Assembly (NCBI RefSeq): GCF_051200825.1
Contig: NZ_CP195158.1
Location: 1,984,001-2,048,000, forward strand
DNA length: 64,000 bases
Reading direction: 5' to 3'
Source of the DNA: Formosa sp030427735
GTDB lineage: Bacteria; Bacteroidota; Bacteroidia; Flavobacteriales; Flavobacteriaceae
Made by a program: the position numbers and the translations under genes. Shown one piece after another: positions 36,046 to 44,424 of this stretch (positions are counted from its first letter, which is position 1; every line of letters begins with the position of its first letter). The notes beneath the pieces were generated by a model. It did no database searches. It was not told where the DNA came from and saw only the letters and a program-made list of their open reading frames with translations.

Positions 36046-37059
36046 ATGAAAGCTTTTAAAGCCAAAAACCGACACGATGCTTCTTATTATATCGATGGTA
36101 TTTTAAATCAGGACCGCGTAAAATTATCGCAGGCCATTACCATTACAGAAAGTCATCTTGAAAGTGATAAACAATTGGCTTCTCAAATTCTTCAACACGT
36201 ATTGCCACACACAGGAAATTCTTTAAGAATTGGGATTACTGGTGTGCCTGGCGTTGGAAAAAGTACTTTTATTGAAGCTTTTGGCATGCACTTAATTTCA
36301 CTTGGTTTTAAAGTCGCCATATTATCTATAGACCCGAGTAGTCAACGTTCTAAAGGCAGTATTTTAGGTGATAAAACACGAATGGAAGAACTGAGCCATT
36401 CAAATCACGCCTATATTCGTCCATCTGCTTCGGGAGATACACTTGGGGGTGTAGCCAATACAACTGCAGAAAGTATGTTATTATGCGAAGCTGCTGGCTA
36501 CACTATCATTTTAATAGAAACTGTGGGAGTTGGACAGTCTGAAACAGCTGTACATAGCATGACCGACTTTTTTTTACTTTTAATGTTAGCTGGCGCTGGA
36601 GATGAACTACAAGGTATAAAAAAAGGAATCATGGAAATGGCCGACCTTATAGTAATCCATAAAGCCGATGGCGACAATATTAACCATAGTAAAGCTGCTA
36701 AAAGCAAATACGAAAATGCTTTGCACCTATTTGCTTCAAACGAATCGGGATGGTCGCCGAAAGTTACAACAGCATCATCAACCCAAAACACAGGCATAGA
36801 TACTATTTGGGAAATCATTCAAAACTACCAAACGCTTACCGTAGCCAACGGGTACTTTCAAAAACACAGAAATCATCAAAAAATTGACTGGATGTACCGT
36901 ACCATTGAAAATGAATTGAAACGATTGTTTTACAATAACAGTGCAATTAAAGCCCGGTTACCACTATTAGAAGAACAAATTATTGCTTCGGAATTATCGC
37001 CTGTGAAAGCTGCCTTAAACATTATTGGTGAATATAATAAAACTAAAAAAAACGTCTAA
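36046..37059 (+). CDS. meaB: MeaB/ArgK-type P-loop GTPase (methylmalonyl-CoA mutase chaperone)
   Basis: A 337-residue cytoplasmic G3E-family GTPase. Walker A is GVPGVGKS (residues 66-73). LSIDPSSQRSKGSILGDKTRMEELS contains the Mg/base-II region. ETVGVGQSE is the switch II segment. The guanine-specificity motif, normally NKAD in this family, reads HKAD at residues 205-208; the codon is CAT. MeaB guards adenosylcobalamin loading and protection of methylmalonyl-CoA mutase. The mutase subunits are not in this window. The gene follows the DUF808 gene by 7 bp, and its last codons form the left arm of a hairpin terminator. Confidence 0.93.
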   Translation: MKAFKAKNRHDASYYIDGILNQDRVKLSQAITITESHLESDKQLASQILQHVLPHTGNSLRIGITGVPGVGKSTFIEAFGMHLISLGFKVAILSIDPSSQRSKGSILGDKTRMEELSHSNHAYIRPSASGDTLGGVANTTAESMLLCEAAGYTIILIETVGVGQSETAVHSMTDFFLLLMLAGAGDELQGIKKGIMEMADLIVIHKADGDNINHSKAAKSKYENALHLFASNESGWSPKVTTASSTQNTGIDTIWEIIQNYQTLTVANGYFQKHRNHQKIDWMYRTIENELKRLFYNNSAIKARLPLLEEQIIASELSPVKAALNIIGEYNKTKKNV

Positions 37060-37083
37060 AACCGCAGTCTAGACGTTCTTTAA
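37051..37083 (+). terminator. Hairpin terminator overlapping the meaB stop
   Basis: AACGTCTA (37051-37058) pairs with TAGACGTT (37070-37077), followed by CTTTAA. It separates meaB from the convergent FKBP gene. Confidence 0.65.
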
Positions 37084-37103
37084 TACTACATATCAAGTTT
37101 AAT

Positions 37104-37934
37104 TTAATTCACCTTTAAAAGCTGAACATCGAAAATTAAAACAGCACCACCAGGAATAGCAGAATTACCATAACGGCCGTAAGCTAAACTAGATGGTATT
37201 AATAATTTACCACTACCGCCTTCGTTAAAATACTGCAAGCCTTCTTTCCAACCTTCAATAACAGTATCTAAATTAAAAGTCACTCCAGAATCGTTACTTT
37301 CATCAAACACCGTTTCGTCGGTAAAATAACCTTTGTAAGTAACAGTTACATTATCGTAAGCTGTAGGTGCTACTCCACTACCTGCTTCTTCAATAACATA
37401 ATACAAACCAGATGCTGTAGCTTCTGCATTTAAATTATTTTCTTCAATATACTCTAAAATCTCTTGCTTGTTTTCTGCATTATAATCGACTACTTCTATA
37501 TCAAATACAATTACAGAGCCACCTGGCACACCATTGTAGTCGCTACTTCCGTATGCCAAATGTGCTGGAACAATTAGCTTACCGCTACCCCCTTCATTAA
37601 AATACTGTAAGCCCTCTATCCAACCCGGAATTACATATTGTAAATTAAAGCTTACTGCTTCGTCTAAATTTTCATCTATTACAATACCATCTGTATAAGT
37701 GGCTTTATAACGTACGGTTACATCGCTATTTGCGCTTATAGTATTCCCTTCGCCTTCGTCCTCTACAACAACATACAATCCCGAACTGGTACGAAAAGCA
37801 TCTAACTGATTAGATGCCACATAAGCAGAAATTTCCTGCTCGTTTTCTACCGAGTAATCTTTATAAGATACGCCATCGTCTGTGCTGCAAGACACAAAAA
37901 GAACAACGAAAAGTGCTAAAAAAACTGATTTCAT
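37104..37934 (-). CDS. Tandem FKBP-type peptidyl-prolyl isomerase lipoprotein
   Basis: A 276-residue lipoprotein (lipobox LFVSC, Cys16) with two FKBP domains, at ~residues 60-145 and 185-275. Both have the FKBP signatures: VTVRYKATYTDGIVIDE and VTVTYKGYFTDETVFDE, IPGWIEGLQYFNEGG and IEGWKEGLQYFNEGG, then AYGS and AYGR near the end. Each domain is preceded by a copy of a short helix plus strand (ENEQEISAYVASNQLDAF and ENKQEILEYIEENNLNAE), so the whole ~125-residue unit was duplicated inside the gene. It should catalyse prolyl cis-trans isomerisation and assist folding in the periplasm. The gene stands alone; a TATTTTTG promoter element is upstream. Confidence 0.95.
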   Translation of the reverse strand: MKSVFLALFVVLFVSCSTDDGVSYKDYSVENEQEISAYVASNQLDAFRTSSGLYVVVEDEGEGNTISANSDVTVRYKATYTDGIVIDENLDEAVSFNLQYVIPGWIEGLQYFNEGGSGKLIVPAHLAYGSSDYNGVPGGSVIVFDIEVVDYNAENKQEILEYIEENNLNAEATASGLYYVIEEAGSGVAPTAYDNVTVTYKGYFTDETVFDESNDSGVTFNLDTVIEGWKEGLQYFNEGGSGKLLIPSSLAYGRYGNSAIPGGAVLIFDVQLLKVN

Positions 37935-37964
37935 TTTAAATATTCCATTTTTAAATTAAGGAGG

Positions 37965-37972
37965 CAAAAATA
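37965..37972 (-). promoter_or_regulatory. -7 promoter element (TATTTTTG) of the FKBP gene
   Basis: The minus strand reads TATTTTTG, ending 30 bp before the ATG at 37934. No clear -33 element was seen. Confidence 0.45.
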
Positions 37973-38090
37973 TAAAATTGAAACTTAAAAACATGCACGC
38001 CGTTACGTGAGTAATATTGTTATTTTAAATACTTTTTATGATTACTGAAAAGTTTTTGTTAGATTAAAAGTCTAATTAGCTCTAATTCTG

Positions 38091-38756
38091 ATGACATATT
38101 CTAAACTTCATGTTGTTTATTTTATAATGCTGACTGCTGTTGGCATGGCACAAAACAACTTAAACGATATACACACGTTAACCGAATTTATAAACGTTTC
38201 TAAACAAGCCCCCTGGGAAACTGCGCAAAGCGATAAAGGAGTTAGTATACAATACCGTAACCTTATCCTTAACGATACATTAGAAACCAGAGAATTATTA
38301 GTGCGTTTAACTGCTAACACAACACTACAAAAAGCAAAAAAATATGTTACACTCCCCGAAAATATAATCCAATGGAACGACGCTGTAAAAGACATTAAAT
38401 ATGTTAAGCAAAACTCTAGTTATTGGATAGCGCATACGCTGTACGATATTCCGTTTCCGTTAAGCAAGCAGGATTTAGTTGCTAAATATTGGGTAGAACA
38501 TGATGGGAATACAATAATAATTCATGTAAAATCTGTTCCTGATGCAATTCCTGAAACTAAAGGATATGATCGAGAAAATTATAATTTATCGCAATGGCGT
38601 TTAATACCAAAAAACAATACTATTACTGTAGAATTTGCTGGAATAACTCTATCCAATTCTAAAATCCCCAGATTTATAAAAGATCCTATTATACAGCGCA
38701 AATTGCTTAATTCCTTCATACATCTAAAAACCATACTAGAAACATCAGATTTATAA
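38091..38756 (+). CDS. Exported START-like domain protein
   Basis: A 221-residue protein with a signal peptide (VVYFIMLTAVGMAQ). The rest fits a START-like lipid-binding fold: PWETAQSDKGVSIQYRNL, then LETRELLVRLTANTTLQKAKKYV, WNDAVKDIKYVKQNS, AHTLYDIPFPLSKQDLVAKYWV and a final helix (DPIIQRKLLNSFIHLKTIL). The segment order matches bacterial START-domain proteins often found as single genes in Bacteroidota. It could carry or bind a hydrophobic ligand in the periplasm, but the ligand is unknown. It is divergent from the FKBP gene and convergent with the EamA gene. Confidence 0.78.
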   Translation: MTYSKLHVVYFIMLTAVGMAQNNLNDIHTLTEFINVSKQAPWETAQSDKGVSIQYRNLILNDTLETRELLVRLTANTTLQKAKKYVTLPENIIQWNDAVKDIKYVKQNSSYWIAHTLYDIPFPLSKQDLVAKYWVEHDGNTIIIHVKSVPDAIPETKGYDRENYNLSQWRLIPKNNTITVEFAGITLSNSKIPRFIKDPIIQRKLLNSFIHLKTILETSDL

Positions 38757-38796
38757 TAATGCTAAGGGATTTAAATTCTTAGAACTACCAAAAAAA

Positions 38797-39714
38797 TCAC
38801 TTTTTAAAACGGGTAAAAACCATCATTTTTTTCTTGGTGTTAATAAAATACACCCCCGTTAACAAAATAAGCCCAGCTATAATAGATTGCAAACTTATAT
38901 GTTCGTCTAAAACATACCAACCCAATAACAACGCTATAACAGGATTAACATAAGCCGATGTAGATACTTTTTCTGTAGCGACCTCTTTCAATAAATAATT
39001 AAAGGCTGTAAACGCTACAACACTTCCAAAAACCACTAATAAAAACATTGATATTTGTGCCTTAACACTCCAATTTAAAGGAGACACCCAGTGTTCTTGA
39101 AATGCCAAACTCCCAATAATTAGCATAGTACCAGCCGCTAACATTTGGTAGCCTGTACTTACAAAAAAACTGGAAGGCAAGTTAGCTTTCGAAACAAATA
39201 TACTGGCATAACTCCAACTTAGCACACACGTAAATAACATAATAATACCTTTAATACTATCGGGAGTTAAATGCAGACCGTCTTGACTAATTAATAAATA
39301 CATCCCTACTAAACCTAAAACCACGCCAACAAGAGATTTCGTTTTTATGGGGTTGCCATGAAGTAATCGCATTAAAAAGATCACAAACAACGGTTGTGTG
39401 GCTGCTATTAAAGCTGCAAAACCACTATCTACATATTTTAATGCCCAAACAAACACGCCATTACCATACACCAAAAACAAAAAACCAGCGATAATACAAT
39501 TAAAAAGTTGCTGTTTTGTTATGGCTAACGACAACTTTAAAAGTTTAGAAATAAACATAATAAGTACACCTGCACTTAAAAACCGAATTGCAGCCAATAG
39601 TAAAGGTGCTACTTCTGTAACCACTATCTTATTCATTAAATAGGTAGAACCCCAAATAACATAAATAGCAAAAAAAGATAAAATAATTAACAGTCCTTTT
39701 TGGGGTTTACTCAT
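38797..39714 (-). CDS. EamA family (DMT) transporter
   Basis: A 305-residue inner-membrane exporter of the drug/metabolite family with ten predicted helices and two EamA repeats (~residues 8-140 and 150-290). The start of repeat 1 reads IYVIWGSTYLMNKIVV, typical for RhaT/YdcZ-like members. Repeat 2 ends in the family's usual PVIALLLGWYVLDEHISLQSIIAG. Start choice: ATG at 39714; a TTG two codons upstream is in frame but unnecessary. A second EamA gene follows 105 bp upstream on the same strand, but the sequences are not close copies. Substrates could be amino acids, metabolites or drugs. Confidence 0.93.
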   Translation of the reverse strand: MSKPQKGLLIILSFFAIYVIWGSTYLMNKIVVTEVAPLLLAAIRFLSAGVLIMFISKLLKLSLAITKQQLFNCIIAGFLFLVYGNGVFVWALKYVDSGFAALIAATQPLFVIFLMRLLHGNPIKTKSLVGVVLGLVGMYLLISQDGLHLTPDSIKGIIMLFTCVLSWSYASIFVSKANLPSSFFVSTGYQMLAAGTMLIIGSLAFQEHWVSPLNWSVKAQISMFLLVVFGSVVAFTAFNYLLKEVATEKVSTSAYVNPVIALLLGWYVLDEHISLQSIIAGLILLTGVYFINTKKKMMVFTRFKK

Positions 39715-39819
39715 GGCCAAAAAATTAAAAAAAGTAACGCGATTGCACTCGCAATAATAAGAAATCTTCTTGGATGTAGACTTGTAAAATGAAGCTATTT
39801 TTTAGCTGAAATTAGCTAT

Positions 39820-40686
39820 TTATTTAGCGCTTATTTTTGTCTTTTTATCTTTTTTTGATTTGTATAATGTATTTAACACCAAGGCAATTATAATCATAAA
39901 AATACCTAACAAACTCCAAAATGTATATACCTCGCTAAACAAAGACACCCCTAAAAGCATGGTAAAAATAACCTCTAAATATTTAAATGGTGCCACTACA
40001 CTCGTTTTGGCATTCTGAAAGGCTTTGGTCATAAACAATTGTCCAAAATAACCAAAAACACCCAATAAAAATAAAAACAACCATTGCCAGCCCACTGGAT
40101 CTACCCAATGGTTTATAGAAAACACTGCTCCCACTATTGTAGAAATAATCATAAAATAATTAACCACCACCACAGGGTGCTCGCTCTTTCCTATTTTACT
40201 TATAATTACATAAACCAAACCACTGGTAACAGAAGCTATTAAAATTAAAGTAAGTCCGTACGTATTAACCTGAGTATCTAAACCTTTTAAAATAATCACG
40301 CCCAAAAAGGCCATTAAAAAAAAGAGCCATTGCAATTTCCATATCTTTTCCTTTAAAAATAAAACAGCAAATAAAGCTGCAAAAATAGGTGCCAAATAGC
40401 GTAAAGAAACCGCAGTACCAATTGGCAGATACTTAGTAGACATAAAAAACAAAGACATGGAAGTTACCCCTGCCAGTCCTCTTAAAACAAGAAGTTTTTT
40501 ATTATTACCAGCAAAAGAAATATTGTGTTTTAATAAAAAACCTACAGTAAAAAACAACGAACTTAACGATCTAAAAAAAACAATCTGAAACGCATTTATA
40601 TTTTCTAAATACTTAACAGTAGCATTCATACAAGCAAACGCCAAGGTACTTAAAAGCATTAATTTAATGGTGTGTTTAATAGGCAT
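39820..40686 (-). CDS. EamA family (DMT) transporter
   Basis: A 288-residue inner-membrane protein with about ten helices and two EamA repeats (~residues 5-135 and 145-275). Signature parts are MNATVKYLENINAFQIVFFRSLSSLFFTVGF and LPIGTAVSLRYLAPIFAALFAVLFLKEKIW, the latter typical of the first repeat's end, and FKYLEVIFTMLLGVSLFSEV in the second. It belongs to the same superfamily as the neighbouring 38797 gene but to a different branch, closer to the S-adenosylmethionine-uptake/YicL-like type. Substrate unknown. A Lys-rich C-terminal tail (YKSKKDKKTKISAK) is cytoplasmic. Confidence 0.92.
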   Translation of the reverse strand: MPIKHTIKLMLLSTLAFACMNATVKYLENINAFQIVFFRSLSSLFFTVGFLLKHNISFAGNNKKLLVLRGLAGVTSMSLFFMSTKYLPIGTAVSLRYLAPIFAALFAVLFLKEKIWKLQWLFFLMAFLGVIILKGLDTQVNTYGLTLILIASVTSGLVYVIISKIGKSEHPVVVVNYFMIISTIVGAVFSINHWVDPVGWQWLFLFLLGVFGYFGQLFMTKAFQNAKTSVVAPFKYLEVIFTMLLGVSLFSEVYTFWSLLGIFMIIIALVLNTLYKSKKDKKTKISAK

Positions 40687-41079
40687 AAACGTCTAGCTAG
40701 GTATTAATTTTACAAGCGCAAATACGCTTGATTAGTACTGTTTTTATGCCCTCAAAAGTATTGAATTTATTACACTATAGTAATATATAAAGCCATTACT
40801 TTTAGTCCTTCATTAGCTTTTGAACACTTCTACTTTTACGTTTATTTTTGTTGAGAATTCAACAAATTACACACCTAGATTTTAAGAATAAAACATTTCG
40901 GTTCCCTAAAAAACATCACAAATTCTAAGCTCTTCAAAAACACAGGTATAACTATTTAAATGTTTTGTTTTACAAGACTTTAAACTAAAAAATAACTACA
41001 TTAGTATTAATGGTTTAACACCAAACCTTATAAAAATATGTAGAACTGCACATACGTGTTTTAGCATCTAAAAATTAAT
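40687..41079. other. 393-bp intergenic region upstream of the transglutaminase/ATP-grasp cluster
   Basis: This separates the minus-strand EamA gene from the plus-strand cluster. It must hold promoters for both. I see no exact TAnnTTTG element close to the ATG at 41080 and no convincing hairpin or open reading frame. The sequence is AT-rich with no repeats that stand out. Confidence 0.6.
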
Positions 41080-44000
41080 ATGGCATTAAAAGTTGTAATT
41101 TCACACAAAACCATTTATAAATACGATCGTAAGGTATCACTATCACCTCATGTGTTTAGACTCAGACCAGCACCACACTCCCGAACACCAATAGAAGCGT
41201 ATTCCATAAAAATAAAACCCGAAAACCAGTTTTTTAATTGGCAACAAGATCCTTTTGGTAATTACGTTGCCCGATTGGTGTTTCCTGAAAAGACAGATGA
41301 ACTTGTTATAGATGTCGAAATTATAGCCGATCTAACCACTATAAATCCTTTTGATTTTTTTGTGGAAGACTACGCCGAAGAATATCCATTTAGTTATGAA
41401 GATGCCGTAAAAAAAGAATTACTACCATATTTAGAAATTAAAGAGCAAGGGCCTTTATTACTCGATTTTATTAAAACGATTGATTACACCCCACGTAAAA
41501 CCATTTATTTTTTAGTAGATCTAAACCAAAAAATTTATAATTATCTCAATTACAACATCCGCTTAGATCCAGGGGTACAAACTTGTGAAGATACTTTACA
41601 ATTAAAAAGTGGATCCTGCAGAGATTATGCGTGGTTGTTTGTTCAAGTACTAAGACATTTAGGTTTTGGAGCTCGATTTGTATCGGGATATTTAGTGCAA
41701 TTAAAATCAGATGAAAAATCGTTAGACGGCCCTTCTGGTCCTGAAGAAGATTTTACCGATTTACATGCTTGGGCCGAAGTTTATATTCCCGGCGCTGGTT
41801 GGATTGGTTTTGATGCCACCTCTGGTTTACTCGCTGGCGAAGGTCATATTCCATTAGCTTGCACACCTTCATTTGAAAGTGCTGCACCAGTTTCTGGTTT
41901 AACCGATGTTTGCGAAACAGAATTCTTTTTCGAAAACACAGTAAAACGCATTTTCGAATCTCCAAGAGTTACCAAGCCGTATTCCGAACATCAATGGCAA
42001 GCCATTTATAATCTAGGGCAAAAAGTAGAAAAGCAACTCCAAAAACGCGATGTTAGATTAACCATGGGAGGCGAACCCACATTTGTGTCTATAGACGATA
42101 TGGAATCGCCACAATGGAATACTGAAGCCGATGGCGAACACAAACGAAAACTCGCCTCAGACCTGTCTAAGCAATTACTAAACCAGTTCGGCAAAGGTGG
42201 TGTACTACATCATGCCCAAGGGAAATGGTACCCTGGCGAACCTTTACCCCGATGGCAAATAGAATTATGCTGGCGCAAAGACGAAAAACCTATTTGGCAC
42301 GACACAAACCTATTGGCCGCTTATACCAAAACACCTACATTACCACAAGATGCCGATAAGTTATTTTTAAATACGCTTACCCAATATTTGGGCATTACCA
42401 ATGATCATATTTTACCTGCCTACGAAGATGCTTTTTATTTTATGTGGGAACAAGGCAATCTACCTGTAGATGTAGACCCTGCAACGGACAAAGATGCTTC
42501 TTTAGTACAAAAAAAACTCAAAGAAATACTAGCAAATGGCACGTCTAAAACTGTTGGCTATGTATTACCCTTAAATACTAATAACAATACTTGGTATACA
42601 AGCGCTTGGACGTTTAGGCGCAATTTTTTGTTTTTAACGCCTGGAAATTCTCCGCTTGGTTTACGCTTGCCACTAAACTCTTTAATGGCAAAACCCGAGC
42701 ACGAAGTGTTTCCTAATTACGAACCTAATTTATTTTCTAAACAGAAACCTTTACCTAGTTATAAAACGAAAGTACTTAAACGTTATAAAGATTTTAATGA
42801 CGCTGGGGTAGATCCAGAAAGTCCTAATTATTTTGTAAGAACAGCTATTTGTGCTGAAATAAGAAATGAAAATCTATACCTATTTTTACCACCCTTAGGG
42901 ACAGCCGAAAGTTTTCTGGATTTAATTACAGCCATAGAATTAACAGCTAAGCACCTTAATATTCCAGTTATTTTAGAAGGCTACGAACCGCCTAAAGACA
43001 ACCGATTAGAATCGCTTAAAATTACTCCAGACCCAGGTGTTATAGAAGTTAACATACATCCTTCTGCTAATTGGGAAACCCTATGTAATAATACATTTAC
43101 CCTATACAATGCAGCTAAACATGTACGCTTAGGCACAGAAAAATTTATGGTCGATGGCAAGCATACAGGTACAGGAGGTGGCAACCATGTTACATTGGGC
43201 GGTACAACCCCAAATGACAGTCCTTTATTGCGAAAACCAAGTTTATTGCGCAGTTTATTAACTTTTTGGCAGCACCATCCTGGCTTAACTTACCTGTTCT
43301 CTGGCGCTTTTGTTGGGCCAACAAGTCAAGCACCTAGAATTGACGAAGCCCGAATGGAAAATTTATACGAACTCGAAATTGCCTTCAATCAAATTCCAAA
43401 GACAGGAGAAGTGCCTTTTTGGTTAACCGACAGATTGTTTAGACATTTACTTACAGATCTTACAGGAAATACTCACCGTGCCGAGTTTTGTATCGATAAA
43501 TTATATTCGCCAGACTCCTCTTCTGGCCGCTTAGGAATTTTAGAGCTTCGTGGTTTCGACATGCCGCCACACCCACAGATGAGTTTAATGCAAATGCTAT
43601 TGGTAAGAACTCTAGTTGCTTGGTTTTGGAAATCGCCATACGAACATAATTTAGTACGTTGGGGTACCGAGCTGCACGACAAGTTTTTAATAGAACACTA
43701 TGTTAGAGAAGACATAAAAGACATTGTTTCTCAATTAAACAAAGCTGGCTATGCCTTTAAAGAAGATTGGTTTAATCCATTTTTTGAATTTCGATTCCCT
43801 CTACATGGTATGGTAACTATAAGCAATATCCATTTAGAACTAAGGTCGGGCATAGAACCTTGGCATGTTTTAGGTGAAGAAATGACTGGAGCAGGTACGT
43901 CTCGTTATGTCGATTCGTCTGTAGAGCGTGTACAAGTTAAGGTTTCAAATTTCACAGAAGAACGCTATGTTTTAACCTGTAATGGAGTTAAAGTACAACT

Positions 44001-44412
44001 AAACAATACCGCCGTAAAAGGTGAGTTTGTTGCTGGCATAAAATATAAAGCTTGGAATCCGTATTCGGCATTACACCCAACTATTCCTATAGACACTCCC
44101 TTAGTTTTTGATATTGTCGATTTATGGAACAATCGCTCTATTGGTGGCTGTACGTATTTTGTGTCTCATCCTGGCGGACGTTCATACGACACGTATCCTG
44201 TAAATAGTTTTGAAGCCGAATCTAGACGTATTAATCGTTTTTGGGAGTTTGGCCATACCCAAGGAGAATTAGAACTAGCCTCGAAACTTAATTTCTCGCA
44301 CGATAACCCAACCCGAAATGTTGTAAAAAAAACCAGTACTAAACATTTTAAATTTAAAGAATTACCTATTAATTTTGAATTCCCTTACACTTTAGACCTA
44401 AGGAAAAAATAA
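41080..44412 (+). CDS. Transglutaminase-DUF2126 fusion protein
   Basis: A 1110-residue cytoplasmic protein. It starts with the bacterial transglutaminase-like N-terminal domain (~residues 1-110), followed by a transglutaminase core with the full triad: Cys180 in GSCRDYAWL, His229 in DLHAWAEVY and Asp245 in GFDATSG. The remaining ~800 residues are DUF2126 (e.g. LTMGGEPTFVSIDDMESPQWNTEADGEHKR, GGGNHVTLGGTTPNDSPLLRKPSLLRSLLTFWQHHPGLTYLFSG). Such fusions are known across bacteria, usually with circularly permuted ATP-grasp and alpha-E proteins, as here. The presumed chemistry is breaking or forming isopeptide/amide bonds; substrate unknown. The next gene starts 12 bp later. Confidence 0.93.
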   Translation: MALKVVISHKTIYKYDRKVSLSPHVFRLRPAPHSRTPIEAYSIKIKPENQFFNWQQDPFGNYVARLVFPEKTDELVIDVEIIADLTTINPFDFFVEDYAEEYPFSYEDAVKKELLPYLEIKEQGPLLLDFIKTIDYTPRKTIYFLVDLNQKIYNYLNYNIRLDPGVQTCEDTLQLKSGSCRDYAWLFVQVLRHLGFGARFVSGYLVQLKSDEKSLDGPSGPEEDFTDLHAWAEVYIPGAGWIGFDATSGLLAGEGHIPLACTPSFESAAPVSGLTDVCETEFFFENTVKRIFESPRVTKPYSEHQWQAIYNLGQKVEKQLQKRDVRLTMGGEPTFVSIDDMESPQWNTEADGEHKRKLASDLSKQLLNQFGKGGVLHHAQGKWYPGEPLPRWQIELCWRKDEKPIWHDTNLLAAYTKTPTLPQDADKLFLNTLTQYLGITNDHILPAYEDAFYFMWEQGNLPVDVDPATDKDASLVQKKLKEILANGTSKTVGYVLPLNTNNNTWYTSAWTFRRNFLFLTPGNSPLGLRLPLNSLMAKPEHEVFPNYEPNLFSKQKPLPSYKTKVLKRYKDFNDAGVDPESPNYFVRTAICAEIRNENLYLFLPPLGTAESFLDLITAIELTAKHLNIPVILEGYEPPKDNRLESLKITPDPGVIEVNIHPSANWETLCNNTFTLYNAAKHVRLGTEKFMVDGKHTGTGGGNHVTLGGTTPNDSPLLRKPSLLRSLLTFWQHHPGLTYLFSGAFVGPTSQAPRIDEARMENLYELEIAFNQIPKTGEVPFWLTDRLFRHLLTDLTGNTHRAEFCIDKLYSPDSSSGRLGILELRGFDMPPHPQMSLMQMLLVRTLVAWFWKSPYEHNLVRWGTELHDKFLIEHYVREDIKDIVSQLNKAGYAFKEDWFNPFFEFRFPLHGMVTISNIHLELRSGIEPWHVLGEEMTGAGTSRYVDSSVERVQVKVSNFTEERYVLTCNGVKVQLNNTAVKGEFVAGIKYKAWNPYSALHPTIPIDTPLVFDIVDLWNNRSIGGCTYFVSHPGGRSYDTYPVNSFEAESRRINRFWEFGHTQGELELASKLNFSHDNPTRNVVKKTSTKHFKFKELPINFEFPYTLDLRKK

Positions 44413-44424
44413 GGTTTCTTTATC

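Noticed and set aside
38797..40686. Two neighbouring EamA genes as a local duplication
   Set aside because: Both are DMT transporters but their signature segments differ clearly, so they look like different branches rather than recent copies.
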